Assembly (NCBI GenBank): GCA_043806395.1
Contig: JAZDHC010000292.1
Location: forward strand, 1 to 27,021
Origin: CG2-30-40-21 sp043806395
Lineage (GTDB): Bacteria > UBA9089 > CG2-30-40-21
Length of the DNA: 27,021 nt
Direction: 5' to 3'
Position numbers and translations under genes: made by a program. The notes below the pieces were generated by a model, which ran no database searches, was not told the DNA's origin, and saw only the letters and a list, made by a program, of their open reading frames with translations. Position 1 is the first letter of the stretch. Each line of letters starts with the position of its first letter. This document shows positions 16,945-25,900 of this stretch, one piece after another.

Positions 16945-19900
16945 CTATCTGACAATAGCAAACTTGCCCTTAAAGCTCTTCCCTGTATCGTTATCAATAA
17001 TTAGGTAGATATAAATTCCACTTCCTACGGTCTTGCCTTCATCAGTCTTAATATCCCAGCACCAGAACCGATTTGGTTTGTTGGTGATTTTCTCAAATAC
17101 AATTTCACCTGCTATGGTAAATAATTTTATCGTAGCATTAGCTGGTATGTTTTTGAAGGTAATCTCTGTTTCAGACAAACCACAATATGGGTTTGGGTAA
17201 ACAACTATACTACCATCCAAAATAGAGCCAGTCACTTTAATGTCCTGAGTCAATTGGATAGTTTTTGGATTACCCTTTGAATCATTGTAAAGGATCTGAG
17301 CACTTAATCCCTTCATCCTGCTTTCTCCAGCAGGTATCTGAATTTTATAATTAATAATCATATCGCTAACTTGATTACCAAAGAAAACCCACTTTATTTC
17401 ACCAGTTGACGGATTAAAGCTATTAGCTGCGGGTGTTGAAGAAATAATCTTCCAACCTGAAGGCACATAATCATTAATAATTACCCCATTTGGTCTATTG
17501 GATTCATCTATATCTACAGGCAAGGTGACGGTTAAGATCTCTGAACCGATTGCAATGGTATCTTTGGTATCGATAGGCTGAAAGGTTATTGTTGAGGGCA
17601 CAATAGGAGCTCGTGATGACCGTGGTCCCTTTGCCCAGATATCGATTGCATCAAGAAGGTCAAAATCACCTGCCTCCCCTTTTGCCCATCGGTCAATGTA
17701 ATTCAGCAGCTCAGAATCGTCAATTTTACCATCCCAATTTGTATCTGCCTCGTGTACTCGGTCAACAACCACTATCCTGTCTCCCATAATCTCGCTGATA
17801 ACAGGATTACCATCAGGGTCATTATGTATTATCTCGCCACTAAAAGTTTTTGTTCCAAAAACCTCATTATCTGGCATTTGCACATAATAGGTGATAGTTC
17901 CATCCACTACATCATTACCCGCAAATATCCACTTCACCTCTCCAGTAGAAGAAGCAAAATTGGTATAACCAGGATTTGAAGATGTTACTATCCAACCTGA
18001 CGGTACATAGTCTTTGACAATTAATCCATTTGGCTTATTTGATTCATCTACATTAATAACAATACTTACCTTTGTTAGTGTACCCTTAAAAGCTATTGAT
18101 GGAAGTTCTCTGCTTGCTGTTACCTGAGTAGATAGAGGGGTAAGCGTTCCGTGGGTATAAATGGTTTGTTCAGCCAATACTGTTACTGTCCCAAGCCAGT
18201 CGTAATAACCTGGCATGGTTAGCTTGACGGTGTGTGTGCCGGGAATAATAATAAGAGTTACTGGAGTAATCATGCCCATAGCTACTTTATCAAGGTAGAT
18301 ATTAGCACATTGTGGATTAGAGGTAATAGCAAGAGAACCGTTGATTGACATAATCGGTATAAATTTTTGGATGCGATGATTACCGGTATCAGCCACATAA
18401 ATATTGCCGGATGAATCAACGGTTACTCCACGAGGAGTGTCAAACTGACCATTACCATTTCCAGAGCTTCCCCATTGGGTGGTAAGGCTTCCATTAGGGG
18501 TAAACCTCTGAATACGGTGATTACCAGTATCAGCCACATAAACATTGTCGGATGAATCAACGGCTACTCCAAAAGGCCAGTAAAGCTGACCATCACCATT
18601 TCCAGAGCTTCCCCATTGGGTGGTAAGGCTTCCATTAGAGGTAAACCTTTGGATGCGGTTGTTAATAGTATCAGCCACATAAACATTGCCGGATGAATCA
18701 ACGGCTACTCCATTAGGAAAGCCAAACTGACCATTACCAGCTCCAAAGCTTCCCCATCGGGCGATAAAGATTCCATCAGAGGTAAACCTCTTGATGCAGT
18801 GGTTATCTTTATCAGCCACATAAACATTGCCGGATGAATCAACGGCTACTCCACGAGGAGTGTCAAACTGACCATCATCAGTTCCATAGCTGCCCCATTG
18901 AGTAGTAAGGCTTCCATTAGTGGTAAACCTCTGGATGCGGTTGTTATCAGTATCAGCCACATAAACATTGCCAGATGAATCAACGGCTACTCCAGAAGGA
19001 TAGCTAAACTGACCATCACCATTTCCATAGCTCCCCCATTGGGTGGTAAGGCTTCCATTAGAGATAAGCAGGGTCAGAGTGGCGGTAATATCGGTGGTTG
19101 ATTCTGCGATTACGGTTATTGGGGCAGACCAGTTGGAATAGCCGGGTTTGGTTAGTGTTATGGTATGGTCGCCGGGGATGATGTTGGGTAGGATGGCTGG
19201 GGTAATGATGCCTGTGGCTTCTTCGTCAAACCAAATGTTGACACCAGCTGGTGTGGAGATAACCGAGATACTGCTGATAATCAGGGTCAGTGTGGCGGTA
19301 ACATCGGTTGTTGTCTCCGCGGTTACGATTACTGTGCCTGTCCAATTGGAATAGCCTGTTTTGGTCAATGTTACTGTATGTGTGCCGGGAATAATGCTGG
19401 TTAAGATAGCTGGGGTAACCGTGCCTGTGTTCACTCCGTCAAGCAAGATGTTGGCACCAGCTGGTGTGGAGGCAATTGAAATACTCCCCAGCAACTCTAT
19501 CTCCGCACTAAAACTCCACATTGGGCTTGTAGAACAAGCACCATAACTATCTTTAGCCACTATCTTCCAATAGTAGGTATTGCCGTAACTGAAGGTACCT
19601 GGATTATAAAATGTCTCTCCCTGAATAGAATAGATTAATGGAGGAATAGTTGAAGTTCCAAGGTAAATATCATATGTTACTATATCTTTTATGTCTGGAT
19701 CACCACCTGTCCAACTTAATGTTTTATCAATGAATTGGTCAACAGAACCATTTGAAGGCCAAGGATTGCCAGGGATGTTAGGAGTATTATTGGGAGTGCT
19801 TACATTTGTTTCGTTTGAATAGACGGAATCCCCTGACTTGCTATATGCCCTCACCCGATAGTAATAAGTGGTGTTTCCACTTAGTGTTGTATCATTATAA

Positions 19901-22900
19901 GATGAGGCATCAGTTTCGATAATCTGGTTATAGGTATCTTCAATATCTGTCTTACGCTCTACTTTGAAGGCTATCTCATTGTTTGAATTATCTGTCCAGG
20001 AAAGACCTGTGCAAGTACCAGAAATATCTGTAACCAAAAGATTGTTCGGTGCATTTGGTACGGGTTCTATTTTAGTTGCAAAACTCCGCATTGGGCTTGC
20101 AGAGTAAACACCATAACTATCTTTAGCCACTATCTTCCAGAAATAATAGTTAAAATAGGTTAAAGTTCCTGGAGTATAAGTAGTCTCTGTCTGTCCCGAA
20201 GAGACCAAGGAGAGATTAGTGCTGCTCCCAAAGTAAACATCATAGACTATGGTATCTCCCAAATCAGGGTCATTACCAGACCAGGTTAAAGTTACATCTA
20301 CAGGTTGGTCAATAGAGCTATCAGAAGGGAGCAAATTGTCAAGAGACGGAGGGGTATTTGGTGTTTTAATCTGTAATTCTGAAGAATATTCATAAGGGAT
20401 ACCATTATAAAATGCCCTAATTCGATACACATAGTTCGTATTGCCTATCAATCCTGAATCCTTATAAGAGGTTACATTTCCTGTTACAGTACCAACTTCA
20501 CGATAAATTCCCTCAATTCCAGTTTTACGCTCAATTCTAAATTCGGATATATCAGCCGAATCATAACTCCATACGAGAATTACCGTATCAGGAAAAGCCG
20601 AACTCACATTTAACTCTACAGGAGGCTTTACAACCTGGTTTTCTGTTGTAAAACTCCATAAAGGTGACGATGTACTTGTGTTACTGTCAAAGGCAGTTAT
20701 ATACCAGTAATATGTTGTATTATAGCTTAATGTTCCAGAATTAAGGAATATTTCAGATTGCTTATTAGATACAAGTGATGGTAAAGATGTTGTTCCAAAA
20801 TATACATCATACAAAACATTATCATTATCCACATCTCCCCCCTGCCATGTAAGAACAGGGGTAATAATCACATTTATGCTTTTATCAACTGGCATAGGAC
20901 TATGTGGAATAATTGGAGGATTGTTTGATTTTATAGTAAAACTACCCTTACTAATACCTTCTGCAAAGTAATTAGTCGCATCATATCCAATTATCTTAAC
21001 CAAACAATTGCAAGATGAAATCTCAGGTACTGTCCATAAATATGAGCCGCTGTTTGATGTTCCTTTGGCAATAATATTCCATGATTTTCCAGTATCTATG
21101 GAGTAAAGAATATCAATAGAAGAAACGCCAACATTATCCATGGCTTGCCACAAAATCTCCTGCTGACTATCTGCCTCCCAAACCTCTCCACCATTAGGCT
21201 TGATTATAGAGACAGATGGTAGCGTAATATCTGAGATGCCGAAATTCCTGGATATTGCTGTAGCCACATTTCCAGAGGTATCATAAGCAAGGATCTGGAT
21301 TTGGACAGAATCCGAGGTAATATTTGGCATTTTCCATTCATAGGCTCCATTATTGCTTATACTTGTGGTAATATTTGTAAATGTACCCCCACTGTCTATA
21401 GAATATCTAATTGTAATAGTTGCTACCTTAATATTATCAGAAGCATTCCAGGTAATAGTATAAGTTGAACCAATGGATAGAGATTCTCCACCTGTTGGAG
21501 TAAGTAAATTAACAATTGGTGAGGCTGTATTACCTATAGGGGCAAGGGCATCAGCATGATTGTGGAAGACCTCTTGATGCCCACCATAAGAAGATGCCCA
21601 AACCGTATGTATCTGGTCATTTTTAGAGATTGTGGTATTACTGCTATGGTCTTGTACATTTTGACTCTCTGTATTAAGCTGAATAGTAGAAGACCAACCT
21701 TGCGGTGTCTTTCTTTTATACATAAGCCTATATTTATTCCCGCTCACTTCCCATACAATATGAGGATAACCTAAAGAATCTACCATAATAAAAGGTCTGC
21801 GAGGATACTGTCCAGAAATTCTATCTGAAACCTCTTCTGGGGAAGACCAATTGTAACCATCATAATAACTGTATAAAATCTGGTTAATCTGAGGTGACCA
21901 ATGATCATAATACCAGACCATATGGAGATGATTATTGTTGTCATAAGCAAGATCAATTTGCCCCCTTGCAGAAGTGGTTACTGTCATAGGGCTGGACCAA
22001 GTATTTCCATTCCATTTAATGTAGGCAATATTCTGAGGATCAAAGTAATAAGCCAGATGGAGATTGTCGTTTTTATCCAAGACGATAGAAGGCCATGAAC
22101 CCCCACCAGTCGTTATCTGGGCAATTGCCGACCACTGTCCAGTGTTATTTTTGCTACGGTGATAGATGTTTGCCTGACCAGTAATTGTGTTATCTGAATT
22201 CCACGAATAACCATCTCGCCACATAATATGCACATTATTTGAAGAATCTATAGCAATCTTAGGCATTCCTGACGCAGTCTGCTCTATATCCTCGCCTGTT
22301 AAAATCCCCTCTTCAACCACAGATAACGAATTATTACCATCATCTCCCCCAATCACATAAATCTTATTTCCAATAACCTCTGAAACTGCCCATGCACGAG
22401 CAGTAGACATAGAGGCATTACTATTCCATCTATCAGTTGCAGGGTCATATCTTTCAACAATATTTAGATAATTCGATTCTCCTCTTCCTCCGATAATATA
22501 TATTTTTCCATTTATCACCTCAGCCACAGCCCCCATGCGTCTGGTTGGCATAGAGATTTTAGTACCCCAGGAATTAGTAGAGGGATTATATACCTCAACA
22601 GTATCTAATGGATGACCGCCCTCTTTCATCCCACCAAAGACATATATCAGGTTGTTTACCACTGCAACTGCTGGAGCGTATCTTGCAGTTGGCATATTTT
22701 CCCTTGTAGCCCAATAGTTTGTAATGGGATTGTATTCTTCTGCAGTGTTAAATGGCAATTCACTTCTGTCTCCTCCGCCTATTGCATAAAGCTTTCCATT
22801 TACTGCACAAACACCCATTCTTTTTCTTGGTGTAAGTATCTTTGCACCAGTGCTCCAGCTATCATTTGCGGGGTCATATATCTTTATATCATTATCAACG

Positions 22901-25900
22901 GAGTCTCCTACTGCATATATCTTGTTATTGATAACCGCTGCCTCACCCTTGAATATACCCCCTCCAGGCAGATCTGTCTTTCTTGTCCAATTATTTGTTG
23001 GAACATATTCATAATTATTGATTCCCTGATTACCATCACCAAAGACATATATTTTCCCATTAATCACTCCAGATGCAGCAGAGCTGTTTGCTTCAGGCAT
23101 ATTAACTTTAGTCGTCCATCTGAGGTCAAGTGGCTGGGCTATACTTGATATATTCAGAGGAGCTGTCCATGTAGAACCATTGAAATATGTATAGTAGATG
23201 TCATTTTGGTTCCAATAAGTTATTGGTCCATTGAGACCATCAGTCCAGGCAATATGTGGATAGCCGTGAGAATCTACGGCTATCTGCAAATTGCCTATGC
23301 CGTGGTAACCAGTCAGATTATGATCAGTCTCCTGTGTTAGACTATAAACAGTAGTTGGCTCTGACCATGAACTGCCAGTAAGCTTTTTGTAAAGTAGTTG
23401 TTGTTTGATAACCCGTAATCCACTTATATCATCATCCTGCTCATACTTGTAAACCATATGGAGATTGCCAAGATTATCAGTAGCAACAACAGGATTATTA
23501 TGGTCTCCGTTTGTTGACGAAACACTGGTGATTTTTTCTGGCATTGTCCATGGTGGTGGAGGAGGCAGAGAAGGATCATTTATGGTAAAGTAGCCATCAC
23601 TCCAATCCTCATTTACATTTCCATTGAGATCGCTAAGCCCTATCCTTATCTTTATCTTTGTCTCATTTGTTAAAAAACCAGAAGATTCTGGAAGTGTCCA
23701 TGTATAAATACCAGTAGTATTTGTGCTAATATCAGCTATATGTTCACTCCTATCTTTCCAATATAGCCCAAGGTTCATTCCGCCAATCCCATTAGGGGCA
23801 GAAACTTCCCATTTAATCTCCTGCTGTGAACCAAGATTCCATACCTCACCACCATTAGGAGAAAGAATCTTTACACTCGGAGGTGTTCCATTAATAATTT
23901 TATATGGTCCAGCTATTGACTCGACTCTATTCATCTCCGTATCCCATGCTACCATCTTTATCTTTAATTGGTCTGTAAGTGGAGCGTCAGAGAGAATTGT
24001 CCAGTAGTAAACATTCTGTACGAAATTTGAACCAATTGCAAAACCTGTAGTAATAGTTCCCCATGTTGAACCATTGTCCATTGAATAATAGAAGTCAAGG
24101 GATTTTATGCATATATCATCTCTAACTACAAAACCGATAGGACATTTATATCCTGTCCTGAATTTTGTTGCCCACTGCAAGGCAAGGGAAGATATTACAG
24201 GTGAATTCTTATCCAGATAATTGATCTCTTGGCTTAAGGTATTGTTGTTAATGTTACTTTCAGCATAATACCCCCCTGTATTAATCCAGGCATCGATATA
24301 ACTTTTACCTGCCTTAAGATTTTCAAGGGTTACGGTCTGAGAGATTGTTGTTTGGGAACCTGGGGCAAGGTCATAGATAGAGACTCCAACTCTATTAAGG
24401 TTTTGTTCTTTGGCACCATTTGATGATGAATAATAGAAGAATACCCCTGCATACGGTGCAACATATGTCCCCTGATTCTTTACTGTTAGATTCAGCGTAA
24501 CCTGAGACTTAGGGGTGATACTCCCATTCATTACCAAAGATACGGGAATTAAATCTGGATAGGAATATGCTGTTGTGAACCTCCATAAAGGACCAAAGGT
24601 CTCCAAACCCTTATTATCCTTAACCCTTATTTGCCAGTAATAGGTTGTGCATGGATCTAAGTCATCGTTAAACTGATAATAGGTTGAACCAATATTTTCA
24701 CCAAAACCTTTTACACACCCCATATCAGCTGGATCTTTGCCAAACCTGACCACATAATCTACAGTTCCATCAGGGTCTCCTCCTGTCCAGGACAAAGTTG
24801 GTCTCCTTGAAACATTAGTAGCTACATCAGAAGGATTTGGATTGTTTGGTGTATATGGAGGAAAATTCACCCTTACTTCAATATCTTCAACATTACTCCA
24901 TCCACTGCTTCCACTACTGTTATTAGCCATTACACGGTAATAATAAAAACCATTCCCCTTGCCTGTTATGTATTGAGAAGGGACGGTGGTAGAATATTCC
25001 TTTATGTTACTAAAAGATGCATCTGTGGATTCCTGAAGGGTATAGCTGGTTGCATCAGTAACATTTTCCCATGAAATAGTGTAATAATTACCCTCTGTGT
25101 AACCGCCTGGGTTATAAAGTTTAGGGATAGAAGGTGGCGAGCCAGATGAGGAGATACTAAATTCCCCACTATAACTATATCCTACATTTCCAGCCTCATT
25201 GTAAGCAACTATACGAAGTTCACCCTCATCTGTATCAACATTAGGCACAGTCCATGTGTATGTATCAGAAGCTGGTGAGTGAACAGGTACTATTTTTGAA
25301 GATATTTTGTTAGCATCAAGCCATTTATTGGAAGTCTGCCACAACTCTACGATAAGATTACCTGCTTTACTGTCAAATACGCTAAATGGCATTTTGTGCT
25401 GTGTGCCTGCTTTTAATTCTTTCGTAATGGGCGGCGGAATAGTAGCACTAGGACAGTTATTGTCAACACTGTGCAGAGAGGCAATAAATTTCATATCTAT
25501 CTCTTTAGTACATATACCTAAGGATCCTTGTAAAGATGCAGGAGTTAATGCACTATCCGGAACATCAATCATGTTCTTAATATTATACCCCAGTGCATTA
25601 AAGGTTTCCGTATCTTTAATATACCAGAGCGTTTTGTTGCTTACCACATATACCTTACCACTTGGAATGCCATGGATTAAAGTCCCATCTCTATAGATAA
25701 CTGGTTCACCAAGAGGCTCAGATATTCTGTCGACGAATTTCCTATCACTCCACTTATATCCCCAGGAAGATAATACTGCTGACGAAATAATATAGTGTTT
25801 TTTTCCGTTTTCAATTAAAAACACCCTTGTTTCACCATTTGCCTGTCTAATATCAGGGTAACCAGAAGGAGGAGAGAGTAAATTACCTCCAGTCGGATAA

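Noticed and set aside
18352..19065. CRISPR array suggested by regular spacing
   Set aside because: The period is 141 bp, the whole unit is conserved rather than alternating repeat and spacer, and it is in frame with NHL blades.
22612..23148. Plus-strand frame of 178 codons opposite the Kelch region
   Set aside because: Product is Cys/Ile/Ser-rich with no recognisable domain; the minus strand carries clear Kelch blades, so this is a shadow.
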